From UBA6168 sp041741095 (GTDB lineage: Bacteria > Bacteroidota > Bacteroidia > Chitinophagales > Saprospiraceae), in NCBI GenBank assembly GCA_041741095.1, contig JBGSKQ010000068.1, forward strand, positions 1 through 64,000: a DNA stretch of 64,000 bases, written 5' to 3'. Below, one piece after another: positions 16,013-25,800 of this stretch (position 1 is its first letter; each line of letters begins with the position of its first letter). The notes under the pieces are model-generated. The model was not told the origin of the DNA and ran no database searches. It worked only from the letters and a program-made list of their open reading frames with translations. The position numbers and the translations under genes were made by a program.

Positions 16013-18436
16013 ATGCGGAAAATTCTTTTTAAGTTTCGTTTGAAAAATATCTTAGGTACAACGTCGTCGAGGTTTCAAACCTCGACGACGTTTATTCCTA
16101 TGCTTTTTTCGCTGGCCATGCTGCCCGCATTGGCACAAAGCCAGGTGAAGCCCCCGCAAACGGGCCAAGGCGACCAGTTTATCCGCATCCGATACGCCGA
16201 CGAACTGCTTTACATTGCCACGGGCATTGATACCATTCAGGAACTGAAAGGCCATGTGGAACTCAACCAGGACACCGTTTTCCTCTTTTGCGACAGCGCC
16301 ACCATCCTCAACAGCCGCCAAATGACGGCGAAGGGCAACTTCATCCTGCAACACGGCGACTCCTTGACGATTTTCTCGGATTCTGCCGAGTACAGCAGCC
16401 TCACCAAAATCGCCGAACTGTACAGCAATGTCTCCTTGGTGAAAGGCGAGCAAAAACTTTTCACCGAGCGCTTGACTTACAACGCCAATACCAAAATCGC
16501 CACCTACCTGACCGGGGCCACCCTGACGGACGATACGACCTATCTCACCAGTGTGCGGGGGTATTTCCATGCCGAAACGGACGACATTTTTTTCAAGGAC
16601 AGCGTGGTGGTGGTCAGTCCCGATTTCAAATTGCGCTCCGATACCTTGCAGTTCAACGCCAGCACGAAAATCGTCAACTTCCTTGCGCCGACTATCATCG
16701 AGCAAGACTCGGCCCGCATTTATACGGAAGATGGATTTTACAATATCAACAGCAAGAAGGCGGAGTTTACCAAAAACCCACAATACGTAAAGGGCGAACA
16801 GCGAGCCTGGGCAGAGGTGATGCGCTACGACGGCAACCTGGATGAAGTGACCCTGATGAGGAACGCCCATTTCGTTGATACGGCCACAGTGGCCAGCGCC
16901 AACCGTATCCGCTACAATGAACGAACAGAGGTGACCGTGCTGGAAGGCAATGCTTTTATACAAGATAAAGAACGAACGATCACCGGCGATACGGTCACTT
17001 ACGATGGCCGCAATGAAACCTATTCTACCCGTGGCCGCTCGCACATCGTGGACGGCACGCAAGTGCTCGAAGCCGATTTGGTGGACTACGACAAAGAGAA
17101 AGAACTCGGCACGGCGATCGGCAATGTCATTTGGCGTGATACGGTCGAACAAATGACGGTCATTTGCGAGTATGCAGAACATTCCAAAAGGAAAAACTAC
17201 CTGAAGGCCAGCGGCGGTAGGGGAGGGCGGCCCCTGTTGATTCGGATGATTGACGGCGACTCGCTCTTTGTGACGGCGGACACGCTCATTTCGATGAGGC
17301 CGGAAGATGCCGAAAAATTGTTTGGCAAGGACTCCATTTCCATTGATTCAAGCGGGCAATTGTCACAGGTGGATTCGATAAAAATAGATTCGCTGCTGGC
17401 AGATAGCACCACCCTTTCCAATGATACCCTTGTTTCCAAGCCTATTATTCAAAATGATACTTTGGGAAATGTGTTGGCTGGCACATTGGCAAATGCGCTA
17501 CCTGACAGTACAGTGGTGCAAAGGCCCGAAACGCCCCAGCCACCCAGCGACAGCGTAGCTTGGGAGCAGCCCTTGCCTGTTTTTCCGATAGAAAAAGACA
17601 CCCTGCCGGAGATGGCAAATTTGGATTCAACGGCCATAAACGATTCACTTTCCACGCCCATGCTGGATGCTTTGGTTGAAATGGATACTGCAGCTGATCC
17701 GCTCTATGTGCCCCCACCCGATTTTTTGGGCGACTCAACTTCCGTGGCCCCATTGTCCCGCAAAAAAGAAAAAGAAGAGCCACGCCTCATTTTGGCTTAC
17801 CACGATGTGCGTATTTTCAAAAGCGACCTCCAGGCTGTCAGCGATTCCTTGTCCTACAGCACGGTGGATACGATGTTCCGGTTGTTTACCGACCCCATTA
17901 TTTGGTCGGACACGAGCCAATTCACCGCCGATACGGTGCGCATCCAATTGGCCAACGATAAAATTGACCGCATTTATTTGCGGCAAAATTCCTTCATCAT
18001 CAATTCGCCCGACGAGATATTTTACAACCAAATAAAAGGCAAGCACAGCACGGCCTTTTTCGACAGCAGCGAACTGCGCCGGGTGCGTGTGGTGGGCAAT
18101 GCCGAGTCGGTTTATTACGCCCTCGACGACGAGGAGGCCTACATCGGCGTGAACAAAACTATATGCAGCGATATGCTGATTTTCTTCGGCGACAACGAGG
18201 TGGAGGGAATTCGTTTTTACACCGAACCAAAGGCCACGCTGTTCCCGATGAAAGAAACGGATCATGCAGGTTTGCAAATGGAAGGTTTTCACTGGCAAGT
18301 GGAAAAACGCCCTAAAACATTGGATGATTTGTTTGTAGCCAAACAAAGCGCAGCGCCTGCGACGGAGGAAATAAAGGAAGAGCCTATTCCTGAAACATCG
18401 GAGCCTGTTGAATTACCAGATTCAGGAAAGAAATAA
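16013..18436 (+). CDS. OstA/LptA-like periplasmic protein (LPS-transport family)
   Basis: 807 residues from the ATG at 16013 (an in-frame GTG lies at 15959). The signal peptide is unusual: the basic start MRKILFKFRLKNIL and hydrophobic core FIPMLFSLAMLPALA are separated by 11 residues encoded by a 33-bp hairpin repeat (16060-16092). After it come repeated beta-strand units typical of OstA-like jelly-roll proteins (for example HVELNQDTVFLFCDSATIL and GNAFIQDKERTITGDTVTYD) to about residue 420. A low-complexity Ser/Thr/Asp linker with many DST motifs follows, then a second OstA-like block (about 590-780). Such proteins bind lipid A acyl chains and bridge periplasm and outer membrane. The double block and linker are longer than classical LptA (about 185 residues). 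Confidence 0.85.
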   Translation: MRKILFKFRLKNILGTTSSRFQTSTTFIPMLFSLAMLPALAQSQVKPPQTGQGDQFIRIRYADELLYIATGIDTIQELKGHVELNQDTVFLFCDSATILNSRQMTAKGNFILQHGDSLTIFSDSAEYSSLTKIAELYSNVSLVKGEQKLFTERLTYNANTKIATYLTGATLTDDTTYLTSVRGYFHAETDDIFFKDSVVVVSPDFKLRSDTLQFNASTKIVNFLAPTIIEQDSARIYTEDGFYNINSKKAEFTKNPQYVKGEQRAWAEVMRYDGNLDEVTLMRNAHFVDTATVASANRIRYNERTEVTVLEGNAFIQDKERTITGDTVTYDGRNETYSTRGRSHIVDGTQVLEADLVDYDKEKELGTAIGNVIWRDTVEQMTVICEYAEHSKRKNYLKASGGRGGRPLLIRMIDGDSLFVTADTLISMRPEDAEKLFGKDSISIDSSGQLSQVDSIKIDSLLADSTTLSNDTLVSKPIIQNDTLGNVLAGTLANALPDSTVVQRPETPQPPSDSVAWEQPLPVFPIEKDTLPEMANLDSTAINDSLSTPMLDALVEMDTAADPLYVPPPDFLGDSTSVAPLSRKKEKEEPRLILAYHDVRIFKSDLQAVSDSLSYSTVDTMFRLFTDPIIWSDTSQFTADTVRIQLANDKIDRIYLRQNSFIINSPDEIFYNQIKGKHSTAFFDSSELRRVRVVGNAESVYYALDDEEAYIGVNKTICSDMLIFFGDNEVEGIRFYTEPKATLFPMKETDHAGLQMEGFHWQVEKRPKTLDDLFVAKQSAAPATEEIKEEPIPETSEPVELPDSGKK
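16060..16092. repeat. 33-bp perfect hairpin repeat (16-1-16), copy 2, in frame in a CDS
   Basis: Arms AACGTCGTCGAGGTTT and complement around a central C. The outer seven bases and AGGTTT centre match 6898-6930; three internal bases differ and are compensated in the other arm. Length 33 keeps the reading frame and encodes a Thr/Ser-rich segment between the n- and h-regions of a signal peptide. Confidence 0.85.
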
Positions 18437-18499
18437 AACATTTCCTATTTGACCCATCGCTGAGGCACAACCGTAAATTGTAATTCGTAAAATCAAATC

Positions 18500-19564
18500 T
18501 CACTTCACCCTTGCCATCCGCAACGATTTCAGCATCCAATCCGGCAGCGGCTTGTCGGGACGGCGCTTGCGGAGGTCGAGTTTCCAGCCCAATTTTTTGA
18601 TCAAGTGCATTTTGTGGGTTTCCACGAATTCGATCAGCGTACCATCTGGGTCTTCGATGTAGCTGAAATGCCCAGCGGCGTCGCCCATATCGAAGGAACT
18701 ACTGCTGTCCACGGTGAAAGGGTGTCCGTATTTTTCGCAAAGCGCCTTCATACTGGCCATGCCTGTGATGTCGAAACAGAGGTGGATGTAGCCCAAGTCG
18801 CCCCAATAGCGGCCCTCGAAAATTTTGCGGGGCTTGCGGCTCGTCGCTTGTACCAGTTCAATTTCATTGTTGCCAAAAAACCTGGAAAAAGCGCCCTTTC
18901 TCGGCTCCGTGTGGCGCAACAGTACACGGCGGCAAGTAGCGTCGCCGCCCGGTAGGCAGGTCAGGTCGTGGAACATACCCCTTTCATCAAAAACCACCAT
19001 ATCAAAGCCCAGTATGTTTTGATAAAACTTCAGGGAGGCGTCCATGTCCGACACCCCGATGGTGCTGCCCAGGATGCCGCCCATCGCAAAGTCGCCCGAC
19101 TGAAACCAGTCCGTGCTTTCCACCACTTCCACCACGTTGCCGTTCAGGTCTTTTAGGTAAAAGTGCTGTTGCCCGGCGGGGTTCTGGCTTATTTCGCCCA
19201 ACAGGCCCACTTGTTTTTTGTACAAAAATTGGTGGGCGGCCTGCACGTCCGAAGATTTTATTTTGGCGGAATAAATCCCCAAATCGCCCATTTTTACCTG
19301 GAAATCAGGTGCTTGCGGAGTGCGTTCCGTGTATTGCCAGATTTCGAGGCCGCCGCCACCCCGCAGGTTGATGGCCAGTATGGCGTGGCGCTTCTGCGGC
19401 TGGCCGCCCGTGTAGGGCAGCATCAACCCGGCCTCCGCCGCCTCGTCGAACACAGGCACGTCGAAGTGGAAATGTTCCCTGTACCATCGCCAGGTTTCAT
19501 GCACATTTGCGTTTCCCAGTCCAATTTGCTGGATGCCTGAAATATAGGGCCTGCCGTTTACCAT
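18500..19564 (-). CDS. two-domain VOC (glyoxalase/dioxygenase-fold) protein
   Basis: 354 residues with two vicinal-oxygen-chelate domains, about 6-140 and 155-300. The first opens ISGIQQIGLGNANVHETWRW and ends with FYLKDLNGNVVEVVES; the second opens GGILGSTIGVSDMDASLKFY and ends HFSYIEDPDGTLIEFVET. Each closing strand supplies the Glu expected as a metal ligand, with His residues at the matching early strands (YIHLCFDI in domain 2). The basic C-terminal tail (about 310-354) is extra. The family includes glyoxalases, extradiol dioxygenases and fosfomycin-type transferases; the reaction cannot be chosen here. There is no signal peptide, so it is cytoplasmic. It converges with the OstA-like gene. 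Confidence 0.85.
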   Translation of the reverse strand: MVNGRPYISGIQQIGLGNANVHETWRWYREHFHFDVPVFDEAAEAGLMLPYTGGQPQKRHAILAINLRGGGGLEIWQYTERTPQAPDFQVKMGDLGIYSAKIKSSDVQAAHQFLYKKQVGLLGEISQNPAGQQHFYLKDLNGNVVEVVESTDWFQSGDFAMGGILGSTIGVSDMDASLKFYQNILGFDMVVFDERGMFHDLTCLPGGDATCRRVLLRHTEPRKGAFSRFFGNNEIELVQATSRKPRKIFEGRYWGDLGYIHLCFDITGMASMKALCEKYGHPFTVDSSSSFDMGDAAGHFSYIEDPDGTLIEFVETHKMHLIKKLGWKLDLRKRRPDKPLPDWMLKSLRMARVK

Positions 19565-19848
19565 TGCTGACTTTGTTTTTGTTTTTACCTATTTGAAATC
19601 GGCTGCAAAACTGGTAAAAAAAGGTGGGAATAGTGAATTTGATGAAAATGAATGGATGGCAAACTTCTGTGATTTTAATAGTATAATCATGATTTTCCTC
19701 AATAGTCACCACATTGTCATAGCTTATCCCCCAACTGCACATTTTCCCTAAACGGGGCGGCCTTGCTTGCTATTTTTTCCCCAACTTCCTTACATTGCGC
19801 CCATTCACCCAGTAGGATGTTTAAATGTCTAAACGCCTAAAATGCAGC

Positions 19849-21849
19849 ATGGAACGAATCAAAAAACTTGTATGGCCAATCGGCTTATTTTTCGCCTTTC
19901 CGCTTTTTTTGGTGGCACAATGCGACCCCCACTTCAACCCGCCATTGAGCAGCCGCAACGCCAATTACGACATCTCCCTGAGCCTCGACCACGAAGCCAA
20001 AATGATAAAGGCCGTTGAGACGCTCACCTGGATCAACGACTCGCCGGACACCCTTCGGGAGATGCGTTTTTACATGTACCTCAATTCGTTTAAAAATACG
20101 GAATCCACTTTCCTGAAAGGTGCCACGGAGATTTTTGGACAAGATTTTACCAATCGGGCGGCCAACGAATGGGGCTGGATCAATGTGGACAGCATCGGCA
20201 GGGCAGGGGGCCGGGATCTGACTTCCGGCATCCGCTACATACAGCCCGACGATGGCAACAGGATGGATCAATCCGTGCTGCAAGTATCGCTCGATCAGCC
20301 ACTTATGCCCGGCGATACGCTGGTGCTGCATATAAAGTTCACCGCCAAAATGCCCAAAATCATCGCCCGTGCGGGCTATAGCAAGGACGACTATTTCCTC
20401 TTTGTCCATTGGTTTCCGCAGGCGGGCGTTTATCAAATCAACTTGGATGGGAACTGGGGCTGGAACTGCCACCAGTTTCACCGGATGACGGAGTTTTTTG
20501 CGGAATTTGGCACTTATGATGTGAAAATTACAGCCTCTAAGCACCTCGTCCTCGGCGCTTCTGGCTGCCTTGTGGACGAAAAGGAAAACGCCAACGGAAC
20601 CATCACCCGGCACTACCGAGTGGACGATGTGATTGACTTCGCCTGGGTGGCATATCCTTATTTTGAAATTTATGAGGAAAAATGGGAACACGTCAATATC
20701 CGCCTGCTTATTCCGCCGGAGCACTGCATGATGGCGGAGCGGTACATCGGGGCCATCAAGCATTCGTTGAGCTACCTGACGGCGCATGTGGGGCGCTATC
20801 CTTACCCCACTATTACCGTGGTTGACCCGCCCATGCACGCCTTGCGCTCCGGCCTGATGGAATACCCGACGCTCATCACGGCAGGCTCGTTTTATCATAC
20901 GCCCAATAGTTTTCACAACTCGGAGGCCCTGGCTGCACACGAGTTTTCGCACCAATATTTTATGGCGATGGTGGCCAGCAACGAAAAGGAAGAAGCTTGG
21001 CTGGACGAGGGTTTGGTGACCTGGTTCGAAGATCGCATCGTGGATCACGCTTATGGGACAAAACGCTCGCTGGTGGACCTTTTCGGGTTCCGCTACGACA
21101 GCCAGGAAAAAACCCGCCTGGAATACACGGGCATGAAAAACCCCAAGGCCGGGACGATAGCCCGGCCAAGTTGGGAGTTTGCCGAGGCGAGGAAGGAACT
21201 GATTTACAGCAAAACCGCCACCTCGCTGGAAACGCTCCGCAACCTCGTGGGCGATGACATCATGGACAAAATTATCATGGCCTATTTCGAGCGCTGGAAG
21301 TTCCGACACCCAAAAGGCACGGATTTCCTGGACGTGCTGGAAGAAGTGGCCAAACGGGAATTGGGAGAAACAATTGGGGGCAATATATTGTCCATTTTTA
21401 AACAATGCCTTTATACGACGGATATTTGCGATTATTTGGTCAGCGAAATTTTAAACAATAAAATGTCCACACCAACCGGACTATTCGATGCTGCCAATGG
21501 CAACCATACTTTTGAAAAAGGAAAAATAACGGATCAATATCATTCAGAGGTCATATTATATCGTAAAGGCGATATGATATTCCCATTGGAAATAGAAATT
21601 GTATTTGACAATGGCGATAAAATAACGGAACAATGGGACGGCAGCGACCGCCGGAAAGTATTCGAATATGAAGGCAGCCGCCGGGTCGTTTCTGCCCATA
21701 TTGACCCCCAACAAAAAGTATTGCTCGACCTCGACCTGAACAACAACAGCCTGACACTGGAACCCAAAACTTCGCCCCTGCTGCGCTACGCCACCCGTGC
21801 GGTGTATTGGATACAGAATATCTTGCAGACGGTTAGTTTTTTGGTGTAG
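19849..21849 (+). CDS. M1-family zinc metallopeptidase (exported)
   Basis: 666 residues from the ATG at 19849 (alternative ATG at 19825). Signal peptide about 1-25, cut before QCDPHF. An N-terminal beta domain (about 30-260) is followed by a thermolysin-like catalytic domain. Zinc motif HEFSH at 364-368 with the third ligand Glu387 (AWLDEG), the exact HEXXH-X18-E spacing of M1 peptidases. The usual GxMEN substrate loop is replaced by SGLMEYPTLI just before, so N-terminal specificity may differ. A C-terminal helical/beta region completes it. It should act in the periplasm or outside as an aminopeptidase on peptides. Codons in the last 150 residues are more AT-rich than before. There is no type IX tail. 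Confidence 0.92.
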   Translation: MERIKKLVWPIGLFFAFPLFLVAQCDPHFNPPLSSRNANYDISLSLDHEAKMIKAVETLTWINDSPDTLREMRFYMYLNSFKNTESTFLKGATEIFGQDFTNRAANEWGWINVDSIGRAGGRDLTSGIRYIQPDDGNRMDQSVLQVSLDQPLMPGDTLVLHIKFTAKMPKIIARAGYSKDDYFLFVHWFPQAGVYQINLDGNWGWNCHQFHRMTEFFAEFGTYDVKITASKHLVLGASGCLVDEKENANGTITRHYRVDDVIDFAWVAYPYFEIYEEKWEHVNIRLLIPPEHCMMAERYIGAIKHSLSYLTAHVGRYPYPTITVVDPPMHALRSGLMEYPTLITAGSFYHTPNSFHNSEALAAHEFSHQYFMAMVASNEKEEAWLDEGLVTWFEDRIVDHAYGTKRSLVDLFGFRYDSQEKTRLEYTGMKNPKAGTIARPSWEFAEARKELIYSKTATSLETLRNLVGDDIMDKIIMAYFERWKFRHPKGTDFLDVLEEVAKRELGETIGGNILSIFKQCLYTTDICDYLVSEILNNKMSTPTGLFDAANGNHTFEKGKITDQYHSEVILYRKGDMIFPLEIEIVFDNGDKITEQWDGSDRRKVFEYEGSRRVVSAHIDPQQKVLLDLDLNNNSLTLEPKTSPLLRYATRAVYWIQNILQTVSFLV

Positions 21850-21865
21850 AGAAGACAGAAATGAG

Positions 21866-21883
21866 TCCCGATAGCTATCGGGA
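21866..21883. repeat. TCCCGATAGCTATCGGGA perfect palindrome
   Basis: 18-bp palindrome 16 nt after the M1 peptidase stop; third member of the family seen at 8-25 and 10446-10464. It is followed by iterated words (CAATGAAACAATGAAACAAT, about 21901-21920) directly before the next start. Confidence 0.7.
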
Positions 21884-21928
21884 GAGAGAAATGAGAGAAT
21901 GCAATGAAACAATGAAACAATCCAAACC

Positions 21929-22780
21929 ATGCTAACAGCTTATAAAACCGGCATTTTCACAGGCTTCCGCCACTGGCGGGCTGGGCTGATGGTGTATGCT
22001 GTCCAATTGCTATTGGCGGCCACGCTGGGGGTGCAGGTTTTCCATGTGCTGGAAGCGTCCATTGGAAATTCGCTGGAACTGGACAAGCTCTTGGGCAATT
22101 ACGACCACACTGTCATCACTGATTTAATAAATGTGCATGGCTCGTCTATTTCGCCTTTATTGGGACAATTGCGGTGGTTGGTGCTGATATATATCGTCTT
22201 CAGTTTTTTTATCAATGCAGGCTTGCTATATGTTGTAATAAAAGAGGAAAAAAATGGCTTGGCCTTCTGGAAAGGCGGCGCTTTGTACTATTTTTCTTTT
22301 TTTAAAATCGGTGTATTTTTTTTGCTGTTGTTTGGAATAATATCTGCTGTTATTTGGGTTCCATTTATGGGCTTTTTTATGCAATCGGTTGAATATTTCT
22401 CTTCTGAAAAAATATCGGTCTGGCTATTGTTTGCCGTATTGTTTATTTATTTGATAATAATCAGTTTTTTATTTGTCTGGTCGTTGGTAACACGCATCAA
22501 AGTCATGTCGGAGGGCAGCCGGATATGGCCGTCCATCAAAAGCAGTTTTGCCTGGGCCATCCGCCGATTCTTCCCTTCCATGCTATTGGCGGCGATGTTC
22601 TTTGGCCTGCACATTATATTGTTCTTTTTCTATTGGGGGGTATATGATTCGAGCTTGGCCTCCGTCTGGTGGATCCTTTTTTTTGTGCTGATACAACAAG
22701 TGGTGGCCTACCTGCGGGTACTGGTAAGAGTGATGGTTTTTGCTGGGGTGAATTCGTTTTATAAGGCTGTTGGAATGTAG
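21929..22780 (+). CDS. polytopic membrane protein, function unknown
   Basis: 283 residues with about six hydrophobic segments: about 17-38, 86-108, 121-146, 164-188, 213-236 and 240-262. A short hydrophilic periplasmic or cytoplasmic loop (about 45-80) follows the first. Aromatic-rich helices (YYFSFFKIGVFFLLLFGII) and a late basic loop (TRIKVMSEGSRIWPSIKSS) resemble DUF4013/YhdT-like integral proteins, but no family can be named with confidence. It lies 79 nt after the M1 peptidase on the same strand, possibly one transcript, and converges on the M4 peptidase gene through the hairpin at 22791-22836. Confidence 0.82.
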   Translation: MLTAYKTGIFTGFRHWRAGLMVYAVQLLLAATLGVQVFHVLEASIGNSLELDKLLGNYDHTVITDLINVHGSSISPLLGQLRWLVLIYIVFSFFINAGLLYVVIKEEKNGLAFWKGGALYYFSFFKIGVFFLLLFGIISAVIWVPFMGFFMQSVEYFSSEKISVWLLFAVLFIYLIIISFLFVWSLVTRIKVMSEGSRIWPSIKSSFAWAIRRFFPSMLLAAMFFGLHIILFFFYWGVYDSSLASVWWILFFVLIQQVVAYLRVLVRVMVFAGVNSFYKAVGM

Positions 22781-22790
22781 GATTGTAGGT

Positions 22791-22836
22791 ATAAAAAAGG
22801 ATGGAAGGCAATCCATTCAAACCGCCTTCCATCCTT
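22791..22836 (-). terminator. intrinsic terminator of the M4 peptidase gene
   Basis: AAGGATGGAAGGC (22797-22809) pairs perfectly with GCCTTCCATCCTT (22824-22836). On the minus strand the stem is followed by a T-run (plus-strand AAAAAA, 22793-22798). It may also stop the converging plus-strand transcript. Confidence 0.8.
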
Positions 22837-22845
22837 ATTCCATCA

Positions 22846-25800
22846 CTATTCTTTCAAAAATTTCAACGCCACCTGCCCTTCTGCCATGCTCATGCGGACG
22901 AAATATTGGCCGCTGGCCATACGTTCCGTTCCGATTTGGTAGTGGTTTTTTCCTGCGCTGGCATTGAATTTTTCACTCCATACCAATCGGCCCAACAGGT
23001 CGAAGATTTGCACTTGCACGTCCCCTGATTTTTTTGTGGTAAAATCCAGGTTCAGCTGTTCGCCCACTGGGTTCGGATAGAGGCGGATATCGTTTTCGGC
23101 AATCAAATCGTGGGCGGCAAGTGGCCTCACGCCGTCGGCGAACCAAACGCCTTGTCTGGCATCTTCCAGGAACGAAGTGGCATCGCCGGAGGGGTTGATT
23201 TTATCGCTGGCCAATGGAATGAAGGCCAATACCTCCGTGCCGTCTGTGAGGTTGCCATTGAAAACAATGCGGGTATCGTCCGTGGAGTAATTAGGCCAAT
23301 GCAGGTCGCTACCCTGATAAATAGTGCCAACCTCTCCCGTCTGGACGTTGGAGGCGAGCAGGTAATATTCTTCGTTATATTCATCCAAATAATCAAAAGC
23401 GATGATATAGTCTGAATTCTTGGAGAAGGTAGGATTGCCCACGCTTACGTTTTCTGGCAGACTGCTGAATAATTTCTCAATAAAGCCATTGCCAAAATTA
23501 TTGCCGTCCCACACATAGACAAATCCGATATCCCAGTATTCTATTGGGTTTCCGTTGTTCTCGATTTGGCTCAAAGCATCATACATAACCCACTGCCCGG
23601 TCACGTCCCACTCCAATACATCGGGGTATTCGACATTGTAGCTTACCTGTCCACTGGCTGTGGTAGGGTTGTAAAGTTCAAATGATTCCCAAGCTTGAAG
23701 CCCAAAATCATAAACTTGGATGAAGTCATCTTTATCGGTGGTAATTGCGGCAATCTTACTGCCATCTTTTGAAACGGCCACGTTGTACCAAATAGGGTCA
23801 TTTTGGATGATTTGGTTGTCGGTAATGCCGCTGGCCCAGTTGACCGTGATAGCCCTCATCCTGTTAGTTTGGTCAATGTAAACGATGACGCTGCCGTCGT
23901 CGGTGACGCTCGGCCTGCTCAGGGGCGAAATGGCCGGGGTGATGGGGTTGAAAATCGCCGTACCATCCGGCGAAAAGATGTATAACTGATCACTGTTGGA
24001 GTCCGTCATCAAGATATAATCGTCGCCGGGGTTGGAAGGTATGTCGTTTTGGCCACCGCCCGTGCCGCCGCTGCTGCCGATGCCCACGGCATCGAAGGCC
24101 GATTTGGCAGCATTCACTTCGTTGGAGTTGGCCCCGAAGAGGTCGGTGGCAGCCTGCACCACGGCCAGGCGGCAGTCCACGAAGTTGGAGGACTTTACCA
24201 GGTATTGCGACAGCGCCCGATAATAGACCTTTTCTGCCTTGTCCTTGCCCACACTGCTGTTGCTGGCAAACAGGAAAAACGCCTTGTTCGGGATGCCGGA
24301 GTTGATATGCACCCCACCGTTGTCATCGCTGCCGTTGTACCTTTCGCTATAGTGGTCGGGCTGCCAGCCGTTGTCGTTGAGACTGTTGCCGCCATTGTGC
24401 GGGTTGCTGAGGTCACGCAGTGCGCCCGTTGGGAAAAACTGCGAATTGGTCACGTCTTCTCCCATTTTCCAGTCGTCCCGGTCAATCATGGCCCCGAACA
24501 CATCGGCAAAGCTTTCGTTCAGCGCCCCGCTTTCATTGAGGTATTCCAAATTGGCCGTTTCTTGTATCACTCCGTGCGACATTTCGTGGCCCGACACATC
24601 GAGAGCTTTGGCCAATGGGGCAGTAAATGCTTGGTTGCCGTTGCCGTAAAACATGGCTTGGCCGTTCCAGAATGCATTGTCCATCTGCGTGTTGTCGCCA
24701 TCCACCACGTTTATCAGCGATACAATATTGCCGCCCTGGCCGTTGATGCTGTTCCGGCTGAAAGTGTTTTTAAAATAGAGAAACGCTTTTTGCGCATGGT
24801 AATGGGCACTCACTGCTTTAGGGTTGTTCCACGAGTTGTTGCCTGACGTGATATGTACTGCTCCGAAATTGTTGTTTTCCGGCGAGGTGTTCTGTGCATC
24901 AATCGTCCAGATGACACCCACAGGTTCGTCCGGGAAGTTCGATTGCTGTATGTTATACATCGTCTCTGCCGAATTTATCAGGTAATAAGTATTCCCCACT
25001 TGGTATGTATTAATCGTCCTGTTTTGACCCAAAAGATCAGTGGCATTGGCGGTGGCAGGGCCGTCGAGGGGAGGGGTTTTGAAGTCTTCAGTCTTTAGTC
25101 CACAGTTTTCAGTCCACAGTCCACAATCTTCAGTCCACAGTCTATAGTCCACAGTTTTCAGTCCGCAGGCAGTGCCTTCTATTTTGGTATTGACAGAGGA
25201 CGGTGGATTGCTGCCTCGAAGCGAGTTCGGGGTTCTCGCTGCGCTCGAAACTGCGGACTGTGGACTGCGGACTGAAGACTGACGACTGTGGACTGACGAC
25301 TGCCCATGAAAGTGCCCCGCAATTTTGCAAAGCTCCGTGTGATAACTGAGGATTTCACCTGTTTTGGCATCCACGAAATAGCTGTAACGGGCGGCTATGT
25401 TTGGCACAACGGTCACATGCCAGGTCAGGTGCGGCTCATTTGCATTTGGGTAAAAAATGACGAGCTCTGCCACCGCCTGTTGCGTGGAGCTTACATAATG
25501 AAGTTCGTTGGGCGTCAGTGTTTTCAATTTTTCCAGTGTGCCCACATGGTTCATGGCTGTCAGTTCGGCGGCGTTTTTTGCAATGGCAGGCATCACATCT
25601 GACAGTTTAGGTGACTGGTAAAAACGGCCATTGAACAGATAAAACTTGCTGTCTTTTTCGTGCAAAATAGCCTCTGCACTATACACGGGTACGCCCATCC
25701 ATTGCTGTTGTAAACGGATGTGCTGATAGCCGAGGGCGTCCGTTTCCTTCCCTTGGATGGCGAGTTCCTGCACGGGATCATCTAGTTTCAATACGGTCTT

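Noticed and set aside
19885..21405. 506-codon minus-strand frame over the M1 peptidase gene
   Set aside because: Shadow frame; the plus strand has HEXXH-X18-E and a signal peptide.
25082..25303. CRISPR-like array
   Set aside because: Repeats are 10-14-nt words in inverted blocks without unique spacers or cas genes, and the region is inside an open M4 peptidase frame.
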